Assembly: GCA_947176505.1 (NCBI GenBank)
Contig: CAMWQW010000021.1
Location: 1-64,000, forward strand
Direction: 5' to 3'
Source: an uncultured Lachnospiraceae bacterium
GTDB taxonomy: Bacteria; Bacillota; Clostridia; Lachnospirales; Lachnospiraceae
DNA: 64,000 nt
Below are positions 24,218-32,475 of this stretch, one piece after another (position 1 is the first letter of the stretch; each line of letters begins with the position of its first letter). The position numbers were made by a program, and so were the translations under genes. The notes below the pieces were generated by a model. It worked only from the letters and a program-made list of their open reading frames with translations, made no database searches and had not been told where the DNA came from.

Positions 24218-25581
24218 TGACGGAGGAGCTGTTTATAAAAAGTGTCACGGAACAGGTTCGATGTGTTAAGGCGAGAGAGGGCATCGAAAGGGAGTTGTCC
24301 GACCATATCTCGGACCAGACTGCAGCCTATGAAGAGGCGGGGGAAACGCATGAGGAGGCGGTCAGAAGAGCGGTACAGGAGATGGGTGACCCGGTAGAGG
24401 TTGGAGTGGAGTTGGACAGAATTCACCGCCCGCAGATTGACTTTAAGATGCTAGGTATGGCGTTCGTATTTAGTATTCTGGGATATTTTATAGTATGTGC
24501 GGTGAACGCGGAAGGGTTTGCGCAGTATCCGGACTATGTGACAAGGCAGAGGGTTGTGCTGCTGTTATCTCTTGGCGTGATGGCAGGCATGTATTTTCTT
24601 GATTATACTTTTATCGGACGCTATGCTTTCGGAATCTATGTATTTCTGACTATCGCCATATATTGCAGCATGACAGTGTCTATGCGAAAGAATGGGATTC
24701 CGCTTGCATTTATGCTGGTATATCTATATATTCCGGTTTATGCGGGAATACTGTACCGACTGCGAAGGAAAGGGTACGGTGCAATTGCATCGGGGATTGT
24801 GATACAGATTGTCACGACTATGCTCGTAGGGTCTGTCTCTACTATGCACATGACAATGAACATCTATATAATGTGCATGGCGCTGCTTGTCATTGCAGTG
24901 TGGAAAGGGTGGTTTGCTGTCAATAAGAAAATGGCGGCGGTTATACTTATAGTGACGCTCGTGCTGCTTCCGGCAGCTTTGCTTGTATGCAGAATTGCTT
25001 GGTCAGGATGGGCGGACGGATTTAGAGCACAGCGGCTGCTGGCATGGTTACATCCGGAGAAATACGCCGACGGAGCGGGGTATATTTATATGTGGATGCG
25101 CAGTACGCTTGGAACGGCAAAATTTATCGGACCATCGGCAAGTAATCCTTTCACGGATGGAAATATATTGGGTAATCCGATACCGTATCCGACTCAACCC
25201 TTTGTTCTTTTTCAAGTGATATGTGAGTATGGAATATTAGCGGGGATTATTGTTGTCTTGGCGTTTGCGGCAGTTATCGTACGGGCATTTCAGATTGTAC
25301 GATATCAGAAAAACCAGCTTGGTTTTATAATATCTGCGGGATGCTTTATCGTACTGTTAGTCAACTGTCTGGAGGGGGTCTTGATCAACAGTGGGTACTA
25401 TCTGGTGAGCAGTATGCAGTTCCCGTTTGTGTCGCAGGGGGCGTGTACGGCAATTACATATGCGGCAATCATCGGTCTGCTGCTCAGCATTCACAGAAAC
25501 GAAAGGATTATTACGGATAAGATGATAGAGCGCCGCCGCGGATGGAGATTGAAAATTAACGTCAAATTAGAGAAAAGGTAG
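24214..25581 (+). CDS. HAAS domain fused to FtsW/RodA-like membrane protein
   Basis: A 455-residue protein. Residues about 1-72 form a HAAS-type helical domain (LSDHISDQTAAYEEAGETHE and AVQEMGDPVEVG), known as a partner of PadR-regulated membrane proteins. The rest has about ten transmembrane helices of SEDS type, with the final FVSQGACTAITYAAIIGLLL resembling the FxSxGGSS region of FtsW/RodA/SpoVE. A loop with PEKYADGAGYIYMW also fits SEDS proteins. The SEDS catalytic Asp was not assigned. It probably acts in envelope growth or sporulation. Start ATG 24,214 follows GGAGG and overlaps padR. Confidence 0.8.
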   Translation: MMTEELFIKSVTEQVRCVKAREGIERELSDHISDQTAAYEEAGETHEEAVRRAVQEMGDPVEVGVELDRIHRPQIDFKMLGMAFVFSILGYFIVCAVNAEGFAQYPDYVTRQRVVLLLSLGVMAGMYFLDYTFIGRYAFGIYVFLTIAIYCSMTVSMRKNGIPLAFMLVYLYIPVYAGILYRLRRKGYGAIASGIVIQIVTTMLVGSVSTMHMTMNIYIMCMALLVIAVWKGWFAVNKKMAAVILIVTLVLLPAALLVCRIAWSGWADGFRAQRLLAWLHPEKYADGAGYIYMWMRSTLGTAKFIGPSASNPFTDGNILGNPIPYPTQPFVLFQVICEYGILAGIIVVLAFAAVIVRAFQIVRYQKNQLGFIISAGCFIVLLVNCLEGVLINSGYYLVSSMQFPFVSQGACTAITYAAIIGLLLSIHRNERIITDKMIERRRGWRLKINVKLEKR

Positions 25582-25716
25582 AGGAAATGATTAGAATAAA
25601 AAGAGGTTGGAGATTTATTTCTCCATCCTTTTTTTGTGAAGTAAATTTGAAGCATATTTGCTTTTACGTAATAGGAAATTTCTCGATATCATTCGAGTTT
25701 GCGAAGCAAATCTCGC

Positions 25717-25755
25717 AAGTGAACTTGTTCGCTTGGGAACAAGTTCGCTTTTTTA
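25717..25755 (+). terminator. Terminator after the HAAS-SEDS gene
   Basis: AAGTGAACTTGTTC (25,717-25,730) pairs with GAACAAGTTCGCTT (25,737-25,750), followed by T's. Smaller hairpins (CTCGA/TCGAG, TTTGC/GCAAA) lie just before it. Confidence 0.85.
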
Positions 25756-25851
25756 TATGGTGTAAAATATGAAAAACATGGTACAATAAAACAAATAAGT
25801 ATTTATGCATGATATGCATAGGTTGACATAACTTTTCTTGGAGGAAGCAGA

Positions 25852-27303
25852 ATGAGAGCGTTGGAAGGATTAGAACCACAGAGTGTATTTTATTTTTTTG
25901 AGGAGATAACCCGGATTCCCCATGGTTCCGGCAATGTGAAACAGATTAGCAATTATTTGAAAAAATTTGCCACAGACAGAGGACTTCAGTGTATACAGGA
26001 CGAATTGTATAATGTTATCATCATTAAAGATGCGACGGAGGGATACGAAGACGCAGAACCTTATATCCTACAGGGGCATATGGATATGGTTGCGGTGAAG
26101 ACGCCGGACTGCGAGATTGATATGACCAAAGATCCTTTACAGGTGTATGTGGAGGATGGAAGGATTCACGCTAAGGGGACAAGCCTTGGCGGCGATGACG
26201 GTATTGCAATCGCCTATGTGCTTGCCCTGCTGGATGCAGATGACCTCAGTCATCCGCGTTTGGAAGTAGTGTTGACAGTGGACGAGGAAACCGGTATGGA
26301 CGGTGCGAAAGGCGTTGATTTGTCCATGCTGCGCGGAAAGAGACTCATTAATCTGGATCAGGAAGAAGAGGGAATCGTCATTACAAGCTGTGCCGGCGGC
26401 GCGAGAGTAGATGTGAATATTCCTCTGAAATGCGAGAAGCCTAAGAGCGGTACATTACAGTATTTGCAGATTAAGCTGGGCGGCTTGCTGGGCGGGCATT
26501 CCGGCATTGAGATTGATAAGGGAAGAGGAAATGCAAACTGCCTGTTAGGTCGTATTCTTAAAGGATTATCGGAACATTATGACGTGCATATGGTGTCCAT
26601 GAAGGGTGGCTTAGCAGATAATGCAATTCCGAGAGAGGCGGAAGCTGTGATTGCGATTGACATAAGTCAGAAAGATGCGGTTGCAGACCTTGTAAAAGAG
26701 TATGAAAACATAATCCGTCATGAGCTCGGAGAGAAAGATCCTGATTTTGCAGTGAAATGCAGAGAAGAGGCTTGGCAGGAACAGTGCTATGATGCGGCAT
26801 CTACCGTACAGGCGCTTAATTGTCTGTGCAGATTGCCAAACGGTATCATAGCCATGAGTAAAGAGCTTGAAGGATTGGTGCAGACGTCGCTGAATCTTGG
26901 TGTTGTTGTACTGAAACAGGATAAGCTGTGTTTGTCCTATGCGGTCAGAAGTTCCGTCGATGCAGAGAAAGACCGGTTGTGTCTTCAGATGCAGGAGATT
27001 GCAAAGGACGCGGGCGCATCAGCCGAAGTCAGAAATGCTTATACCGGATGGGCATACCGAGCAGATTCTCCGCTTAGGGATATTATTGTGACGGTATATG
27101 AGCAGATGTATGGTAAGAAACCCGTTTTAGAGGCGATTCATGCAGGCGTTGAGTGCGGAATCCTTGCAGCTAAAATAGACGGTTTGGATTGTGTTTCTAT
27201 CGGACCGGATATGTCGAATGTGCATACTGCGGAGGAAAGTATTGATATCGCTTCCGTGCAGAGAATGTGGAAATACCTGCTTGCTGTATTGGCTTACAAG
27301 TGA
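25852..27303 (+). CDS. pepD: PepD-like aminoacyl-histidine dipeptidase (M20C)
   Basis: A 483-residue cytoplasmic metallopeptidase that splits dipeptides such as Xaa-His. Metal ligands and base are visible in the order of the M20 family: QGHMDMV, SLGGDDGIAIAY, VDEETGMDGAKG with the Glu-Glu pair, NLDQEEEGI, and His near the end in HAGVECGILAAK. The lid domain (GGLLGGHSGIEIDKGRGNAN) contains the dimer His. Ribosome site GGAGG. Single gene between a terminator and an unrelated signalling gene. Confidence 0.93.
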   Translation: MRALEGLEPQSVFYFFEEITRIPHGSGNVKQISNYLKKFATDRGLQCIQDELYNVIIIKDATEGYEDAEPYILQGHMDMVAVKTPDCEIDMTKDPLQVYVEDGRIHAKGTSLGGDDGIAIAYVLALLDADDLSHPRLEVVLTVDEETGMDGAKGVDLSMLRGKRLINLDQEEEGIVITSCAGGARVDVNIPLKCEKPKSGTLQYLQIKLGGLLGGHSGIEIDKGRGNANCLLGRILKGLSEHYDVHMVSMKGGLADNAIPREAEAVIAIDISQKDAVADLVKEYENIIRHELGEKDPDFAVKCREEAWQEQCYDAASTVQALNCLCRLPNGIIAMSKELEGLVQTSLNLGVVVLKQDKLCLSYAVRSSVDAEKDRLCLQMQEIAKDAGASAEVRNAYTGWAYRADSPLRDIIVTVYEQMYGKKPVLEAIHAGVECGILAAKIDGLDCVSIGPDMSNVHTAEESIDIASVQRMWKYLLAVLAYK

Positions 27304-27440
27304 TATGTGAATAACATTTAAATTTATTTTGAATAAATCATGAAATTGTATAAATTACGCGGTTGCTTGGTTGACACCGAAGGTACGTCATCGTAGAATA
27401 ATGGAAAGTAACCAGAAGATAATTGGTGGAGACGACAGCG

Positions 27441-28790
27441 ATGAAGGATTCATTGATAGAACAGACAAATGATCAGGAACCATTGACGACGGAGCAGCTG
27501 ACAATGAGAGATTTTCTGACCGGATTAGACAGATATGAGGTGTTCCTTGAAAAACTTGAAAAGAGTATAGAGGAAATCGGTGACAGACGTATCTCAATCG
27601 TATATACGGATATTAAATATTTTAAATATATTAACGATACGTACGGGTATCAGGTAGGGGACGCGCTGCTCAAAGACTTTGTGGCAGAGATGGTTACGAA
27701 TAATGAGAACCTAATATGCTGTTCCAGAGTCTATTCGGATAATTTTGTCGCGGCGAATTTCCTGAGCAATGAGTTTACGAATGAGGAGTTTCGGGATTTT
27801 ATTCATGAAATCAATCTGGAGAGAGAAGCGAAATTCAGAGAAAAGTACTTAAACAGCAGACTCCAGTTCTGTACCGGTATCAGTATCATTGATAAGAACA
27901 GCAGAAGTCTGGATGCCGAAACGGCGGTGTCAAACGCGAACCTTGCCAGAAAAGTAGCGAAAGAAATGGATGAAGACTGCTGCATACTATTTGACAGCAG
28001 TATGATGGAAGGAATTAAGCGTGAAGTCGAGATTACGTCCCGTGTTCCGAGAGCGATAGCCAATCATGAGTTTATGGTATATTATCAGCCGAAGATAGAG
28101 ACGGAGACGCTTCGTCTCATTGGTGCAGAAGCGCTTGTGCGCTGGCAGAAACCGGACGGCTCCTTTATCTATCCGGATCAGTTTATACCGCTGATTGAGC
28201 GGAGCGGACAAGTGGTCGATGTGGATTATTACGTTTACAGAGAGGCGTTTAAGTTTGTGGCGGATAGATTGGCGGCAGGCAAGAATATTGTGCCGATTTC
28301 TTTAAATGTGTCCCGCATACACCTTAACAAAATGCATATTTTGGAATATATACAGGAGTTGTTTGACGAGTTCCAAATACCTTCCGGGATGATAGAGTTT
28401 GAGCTGACGGAAAGCATATATCTTGACAATACGGAGCGGGCGTTGGAATTGGTTAAAGGTTTACATAAGTTAGGAACAAGGGTTTCTATGGATGATTTCG
28501 GTTCAGGATACTCATCGCTCAATTTATTGAGCAGGCTTCCGATCGATATTATTAAGCTGGACAAGGTATTTTTAAAAGAAAATGCACTGCAGGAAAGCGA
28601 CAAAATTATTATTTCCTGTGTAGTGGACATGGCGAAGAGACTTAGCATCACTTCGTTATGTGAAGGTGTGGAAACGCTTGAACAGAGCGATTATCTGAAG
28701 GAGGTAGGCTGTCAGATTCAGCAGGGATTTTATTTTTCCAGACCGATTCCGCAGAAAGAATTTGAAGAATTTATGGATCAGAAGAAATAG
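27441..28790 (+). CDS. Degenerate GGDEF plus EAL c-di-GMP phosphodiesterase
   Basis: A 449-residue soluble protein. The N-terminal GGDEF-type domain (about 25-180) has YSDNF where GGDEF is expected, so it is unlikely to make c-di-GMP but may bind GTP. The EAL domain (about 195-445) keeps the metal and catalytic residues: AEALVRW, ELTESIYL, DDFGSGYSSL, IIKLDKVF and EGVET. It should hydrolyse c-di-GMP. No sensor or membrane segment. ATG 27,441 follows GGTGGAG. It precedes a tRNA gene that has its own promoter. Confidence 0.9.
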   Translation: MKDSLIEQTNDQEPLTTEQLTMRDFLTGLDRYEVFLEKLEKSIEEIGDRRISIVYTDIKYFKYINDTYGYQVGDALLKDFVAEMVTNNENLICCSRVYSDNFVAANFLSNEFTNEEFRDFIHEINLEREAKFREKYLNSRLQFCTGISIIDKNSRSLDAETAVSNANLARKVAKEMDEDCCILFDSSMMEGIKREVEITSRVPRAIANHEFMVYYQPKIETETLRLIGAEALVRWQKPDGSFIYPDQFIPLIERSGQVVDVDYYVYREAFKFVADRLAAGKNIVPISLNVSRIHLNKMHILEYIQELFDEFQIPSGMIEFELTESIYLDNTERALELVKGLHKLGTRVSMDDFGSGYSSLNLLSRLPIDIIKLDKVFLKENALQESDKIIISCVVDMAKRLSITSLCEGVETLEQSDYLKEVGCQIQQGFYFSRPIPQKEFEEFMDQKK

Positions 28791-28793
28791 GGC

Positions 28794-28822
28794 TTGCATT
28801 TTTCCTGATAATTGGTTATAAT
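28794..28822 (+). promoter_or_regulatory. Promoter of tRNA-Pro
   Basis: TTGCAT (28,794-28,799), 17 bp, TATAAT (28,817-28,822), 12 bp before the tRNA. Confidence 0.85.
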
Positions 28823-28834
28823 GATAACTGCTTT

Positions 28835-28907
28835 CGGGATGTGGCTCAGGTGGTAGAGCGCTACTTTAGGGAAGTAGAGGTCGCAAGTTCAAGTCTTGTC
28901 ATTCCGA
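28835..28907 (+). tRNA. tRNA-Pro, anticodon AGG
   Basis: A 73-nt cloverleaf: acceptor CGGGATG with CATTCCG, D-arm GCTC...GAGC, anticodon stem CTACT/AGTAG (from 28,861) with loop TTAGGGA, so the anticodon is AGG (28,868-28,870), and T-arm GCAAG/CTTGT. Identity elements for proline, C1-G72 and A73, are present. CCA is not encoded. An A at position 34 is uncommon in bacterial tRNA-Pro. Confidence 0.9.
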
Positions 28908-28915
28908 TATTAAGA

Positions 28916-28948
28916 AACCTTGAGAGTGTGAACTTTCGAGGTTTTTTA
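28916..28948 (+). terminator. Terminator of tRNA-Pro
   Basis: AACCTTGAGAG pairs over eleven positions (with G-T pairs) with CTTTCGAGGTT, followed by T5. Confidence 0.88.
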
Positions 28949-28957
28949 TATTTATAG

Positions 28958-29262
28958 GATTCGAGTGTCAAAAGATGATTTTCATAAACTGAGACAGCAG
29001 ATAGCACAAAATGTTCACGAAGTTGTCTTGCGCAGGAATATGTGAGTTTCTTAATATTCCGCTCAGTATCCAGCAATTTGGGGACACGGATGTCCCGAAA
29101 AGACCGCTTCGAGCCCGGATGGCGAGTAGCGGGCGGTTGCGTCCGTTTCTCATAGTCTTACCGGAATATTTAGAAAATCCATATGACGGAGCCCGACACG
29201 AGAGAACATTTTGTGCTATCTGCCTTTTCAACCTATTATAGTCACCTTTTGACACTCGAATC
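28958..29262. mobile_element. MITE, 305 bp, with 7-bp target site duplication
   Basis: The element begins GATTCGAGTGTCAAAAG and ends with its complement CACTCGAATC. The terminal inverted repeats extend about 57 bp, imperfectly. TTTATAG occurs on both sides (28,951-28,957 and 29,263-29,269), a 7-bp target duplication. No transposase is present, so mobilisation would need an enzyme in trans. A degenerate relative lies at 22,166. Short open frames inside are not genes. Confidence 0.9.
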
Positions 29263-29328
29263 TTTATAGGGAGTTGTGGACTTTTACATGAATCGTTAAC
29301 ATCAGGTTTCTGAAAGGAGAAGCTTCCG

Positions 29329-29637
29329 ATGATAGATAAAGAAACATTTCATCCGCTCAATTATATTAAGAAAGAAGAGTACTCCGGCAGCATGGAGGGG
29401 ATGAGATATATGCTAAAGAAGGTGAAAAGCGGCGAGGAGGATGTGATCAGAGTAACGGTATGGCCTGAACCTCTCAATATGGTGCGTACGCCGGAACACT
29501 TAAGAGAGTCGATTGATGTACCGCTGACAACGGAGGGCGTCGAGCAGGCGGCAGACTGGCTCAATGAGCAGTATGAGAGCCGCAAAGATTACTGGCTGGA
29601 GAAAATGAAACGTCCGTGGACAGAGATTGCTTACTGA
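29329..29637 (+). CDS. Small uncharacterised protein, 102 residues
   Basis: A soluble, charged protein with a good ribosome site (AAAGGAG). It opens MIDKETFHPLNYIKKEEYSG, has a strand-like VIRVTVWPEPLN and a C-terminal helix ADWLNEQYESRKDYWLEKMK. I do not recognise the family, though the size and style fit proteins conserved in Lachnospiraceae. It starts 66 bp after the MITE, which may have replaced its upstream region. No terminator was seen after it. Confidence 0.65.
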   Translation: MIDKETFHPLNYIKKEEYSGSMEGMRYMLKKVKSGEEDVIRVTVWPEPLNMVRTPEHLRESIDVPLTTEGVEQAADWLNEQYESRKDYWLEKMKRPWTEIAY

Positions 29638-29746
29638 GAAGTCGTTTGTTATTGCAGGCATATTAGATTTTTCATGACTGTTATGAGGAATAGTACACAA
29701 GATTTACATAAATATTTGGTTAAATTGTAGAAAATGTCAAAAAAAG

Positions 29747-29776
29747 TTGATTTTTCCACAATATGTAGGGTATAAT
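29747..29776 (+). promoter_or_regulatory. Promoter of the following small gene
   Basis: TTGATT (29,747-29,752), 18 bp, TATAAT (29,771-29,776), about 80 bp before the GTG start. Confidence 0.7.
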
Positions 29777-29857
29777 GAATGTACAAGTTAACATAAAGCT
29801 AAAAAGTATTAGCAGTGAAAATGAGGGTTTAAGGTTTAGTTTTATGGAGGTGGTATT

Positions 29858-30133
29858 GTGGAAGCGATTAACTTTAATGCACTATTTTTCAATCATGAGA
29901 TTCCTTTTTGCAAAGTATACAGTGTCGAGAGCAAGGATAAACTGGAAAAGCTGCTTTTGACAAACCGCATTTCTTTCTTCGTGGAATGGCAGGAGAAAAA
30001 ACTGTGGCAGAGATTTCTGGGCAATGCGAACAGTGGGAAAAATGAATTTACGATTCGCATAAACGAGGCGGACAGCGTGCTTGCGAACGACCTTCTGGAA
30101 GGTATAGACTGTGTGAAGTTAGGAGCGGTGTAA
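29858..30133 (+). CDS. Small uncharacterised protein, 91 residues
   Basis: GTG start at 29,858 with GGAGGTGG immediately upstream. The protein has MEAINFNALFFNHEIPFCKV, a middle FFVEWQEKKLWQRFLGN and EFTIRINEADSVLANDLLEG. It could be a small alpha-beta protein; no motif with known function is visible. It has its own promoter and terminator, so it is a single-gene unit. An upstream frame from 29,775 is out of phase. Confidence 0.65.
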   Translation: MEAINFNALFFNHEIPFCKVYSVESKDKLEKLLLTNRISFFVEWQEKKLWQRFLGNANSGKNEFTIRINEADSVLANDLLEGIDCVKLGAV

Positions 30134-30222
30134 GCGGAAGATTTCAATTTGTGTAATGAGGTGGGAAGATATAGATATATGTAGATGATGTTGTGTAAAA
30201 ACAGGATGAGAATGATAGAAAC

Positions 30223-30268
30223 GGACTGTGGCTGATTTGATGGGATATCAGATGGCGGCAGTCCTTTT
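30223..30268 (+). terminator. Terminator before the RNA methyltransferase gene
   Basis: GGACTG (30,223-30,228) pairs with CAGTCC (30,259-30,264), with inner CTGAT/ATCAG pairing, then T4. Confidence 0.7.
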
Positions 30269-30377
30269 ATGTTACGATTGACTTTTGTAGATTGATATAA
30301 GATGATAGGATAATGTAAAGGCACATCATAGATATTTTCATATGACTGTGCCGGGAAGATAGAAAGTGGGTGTAAAT

Positions 30378-31547
30378 ATGAATAGTTGTTCCGTATCTAA
30401 AAAATGTGGCGGATGCCAGTATATAGAGATGCCTTATGCCGAACAGCTTAAGAAGAAGCAGAAAACTGTCGAGCAGCTTTTAAAAAAGTACGGTAAAGTG
30501 AATAAGATAATCGGCATGGAGAAGCCTGAACATTACCGAAACAAGGTTCACGCCGCCTTTGCTTTTCACAAGGGCAAGGGAATCGTGTCCGGTATTTATC
30601 AGGAGGGCACCCATCATGTAGTGCCGGTGGACGAGTGTCTGTTAGAAGATGCCAAAGCTGACGAGATTATCGTGTCTGTCCGTAAACTGGCGAAATCTTT
30701 TAAATTGAAAGCATATGATGAGGATACGGGATATGGTTTGTTGCGTCATGTGCTAGTCCGGGTGGGACATGCCACAGGGCAGATTATGGTAGTGCTTGTG
30801 CTCGGTTCGCCCATATTGCCATCCAAGAAAAATTTTATAAATGAGTTATGTAAACTGCATCCCGAAATCACAACGATTGTCCTAAATGTAAATAACAAAC
30901 GAACGAGCATGGTACTCGGAGAAAAACAGCAGGTACTTTACGGCAAAGGCTATATCGAAGACTGTCTGTGCGGCAGAACATTTCGTATTTCGCCGAAATC
31001 CTTTTATCAGGTTAACGCGGTGCAGACCGAAAAGCTGTATAATAAGGCAATAGAATATGCGTCACTTTCAGGGCAGGAGACTGTGATTGATGCTTACTGC
31101 GGTATCGGAACAATCGGGCTTGCTGCTGCAGAGCGTGCAAAGAAGATGATTGGTGTGGAATTAAATCAGGCGGCGGTAAAAGACGCCATCGTTAATGCGA
31201 AAATCAACGGAATCAAAAATGCGGACTTTTATCAGAATGATGCGGGTAGATTTATGATACAATTGGCGGAAGCAGGTGAAAAGATAGATGTTGTTTTCAT
31301 GGATCCGCCCAGAAGCGGTAGCACGGAGCAATTTATGGAAGCGGTACTCCGTTTGCAGCCGGAGAGGATAGTTTACATATCCTGTAACCCGGAGACACTG
31401 GCTAGAGATTTGGGATATCTGACCAAAGGGCGCTATCGCGTAGCGGAGATGACGCCGGTGGATATGTTCCCGTTTACGGATGATGTGGAGACGTGCGTTC
31501 TTGTTGTCCAAACTAAAATCAACACATCATATAGAAGTGAAGATTGA
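30378..31547 (+). CDS. RlmD/TrmA-type RNA (uracil-5-)-methyltransferase
   Basis: A 389-residue SAM-dependent enzyme making m5U in rRNA or tRNA. It starts with an iron-sulfur motif KKCGGCQY, then an RNA-binding region, with SAM motif VIDAYCGIGTIGLAAA, MDPPRSG and the nucleophile Cys336 in YISCNPETLARDL. The Glu base is expected in the conserved C-terminal DMFPFTDDVETCV. The N-terminal TRAM domain common in RlmD is absent, as in many Firmicute paralogs (RlmCD type). ATG 30,378 is preferred to the GTG at 30,366. Which uridine it modifies is not decidable. Confidence 0.88.
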   Translation: MNSCSVSKKCGGCQYIEMPYAEQLKKKQKTVEQLLKKYGKVNKIIGMEKPEHYRNKVHAAFAFHKGKGIVSGIYQEGTHHVVPVDECLLEDAKADEIIVSVRKLAKSFKLKAYDEDTGYGLLRHVLVRVGHATGQIMVVLVLGSPILPSKKNFINELCKLHPEITTIVLNVNNKRTSMVLGEKQQVLYGKGYIEDCLCGRTFRISPKSFYQVNAVQTEKLYNKAIEYASLSGQETVIDAYCGIGTIGLAAAERAKKMIGVELNQAAVKDAIVNAKINGIKNADFYQNDAGRFMIQLAEAGEKIDVVFMDPPRSGSTEQFMEAVLRLQPERIVYISCNPETLARDLGYLTKGRYRVAEMTPVDMFPFTDDVETCVLVVQTKINTSYRSED

Positions 31548-31637
31548 CCTTGATGAGATGGATTCAAATCTTACTCATTAATTAAAAAGAATGTGGAATA
31601 ATATGTTATTTTAAAATGTGCTTAATTTCAATATCGT

Positions 31638-31666
31638 TTGACATTGCAGCCTGCCAGCGATATAAT
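31638..31666 (+). promoter_or_regulatory. Promoter of the LytTR two-component operon
   Basis: TTGACA (31,638-31,643), 17 bp, TATAAT (31,661-31,666), a consensus sequence about 100 bp upstream of the response regulator start. Confidence 0.85.
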
Positions 31667-31768
31667 CACACGCAGCATTAAATTTTAACCATGATAGATG
31701 TATTAAAAGATGTATTATTTTGTTTTAAAATAATTATATGCTATATTAATAATATTGCGAGGTGCAGT

Positions 31769-32473
31769 ATGTATAACATTGGAATTTGTGATGATGGAGA
31801 GAACATTTGTACATCCATTGAAAACATGCTTTTGCAATATGCGCAGGAAAAGAATATCCATGTCGATACAAATGTTTGGTATACAGGAGAAAGTCTAAGA
31901 GACTATCTGGTATCAGGCGGTTATCTGGATATTCTTTTTCTGGATATAGAATTGTTTAAAATGACAGGCATTGAAGTCGGCGCTTATATCAGAAACCAGT
32001 TGGATAATATGGGGCTGCAGATAGTATATATTTCGGGAAAAGCATCCTATGCACAGCAATTATTCAAAACACAGCCTTTGGATTTTCTGGTCAAACCAAT
32101 CTTGCAGGAGCAGATCAATGAAGTTATGGATATGGCGCTCAAAATTGCAAAAAAGAGAAATGAGCGGTTTGAATTTCAGCAGGGAAAAGATTACTATTAT
32201 ATTCCTATGGGCGATATTGTTTATTTCGAAAGCAAAGGGCGTAAAGTAAAGGTTGTAACAATGAAAGCGACATTTGAATTTTATGGTAAACTAAAAAAAG
32301 TTGTGAAATGCCTGTCGGAGGATTTTATTGTGATACATCAGTCTTATATCATAAACAAAGAACATGTATTCCGGTACACCTATGAGATGGTGGAATTGGT
32401 AGATGGCACGATATTGGCAATCAGTCTGGCAAATCGAAAACTTGTGAGGGATAAACTCTTGAGGGAGGAATAG
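31769..32473 (+). CDS. LytTR-family response regulator
   Basis: A 234-residue DNA-binding regulator of the AgrA/LytR kind. The receiver (about 1-120) has the acidic pair in GICDDGE, the phosphoacceptor Asp in DILFLDIEL and the Lys in FLVKPI. The LytTR domain (about 135-232) shows YIPMGDIVYFESKGRKVKVV and FIVIHQSYIINKEHV. ATG 31,769 follows GAGGTG; an earlier frame lacks a ribosome site. Its kinase gene starts 2 bp later. The downstream ABC genes are probable targets. Confidence 0.93.
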   Translation: MYNIGICDDGENICTSIENMLLQYAQEKNIHVDTNVWYTGESLRDYLVSGGYLDILFLDIELFKMTGIEVGAYIRNQLDNMGLQIVYISGKASYAQQLFKTQPLDFLVKPILQEQINEVMDMALKIAKKRNERFEFQQGKDYYYIPMGDIVYFESKGRKVKVVTMKATFEFYGKLKKVVKCLSEDFIVIHQSYIINKEHVFRYTYEMVELVDGTILAISLANRKLVRDKLLREE

Positions 32474-32475
32474 AT

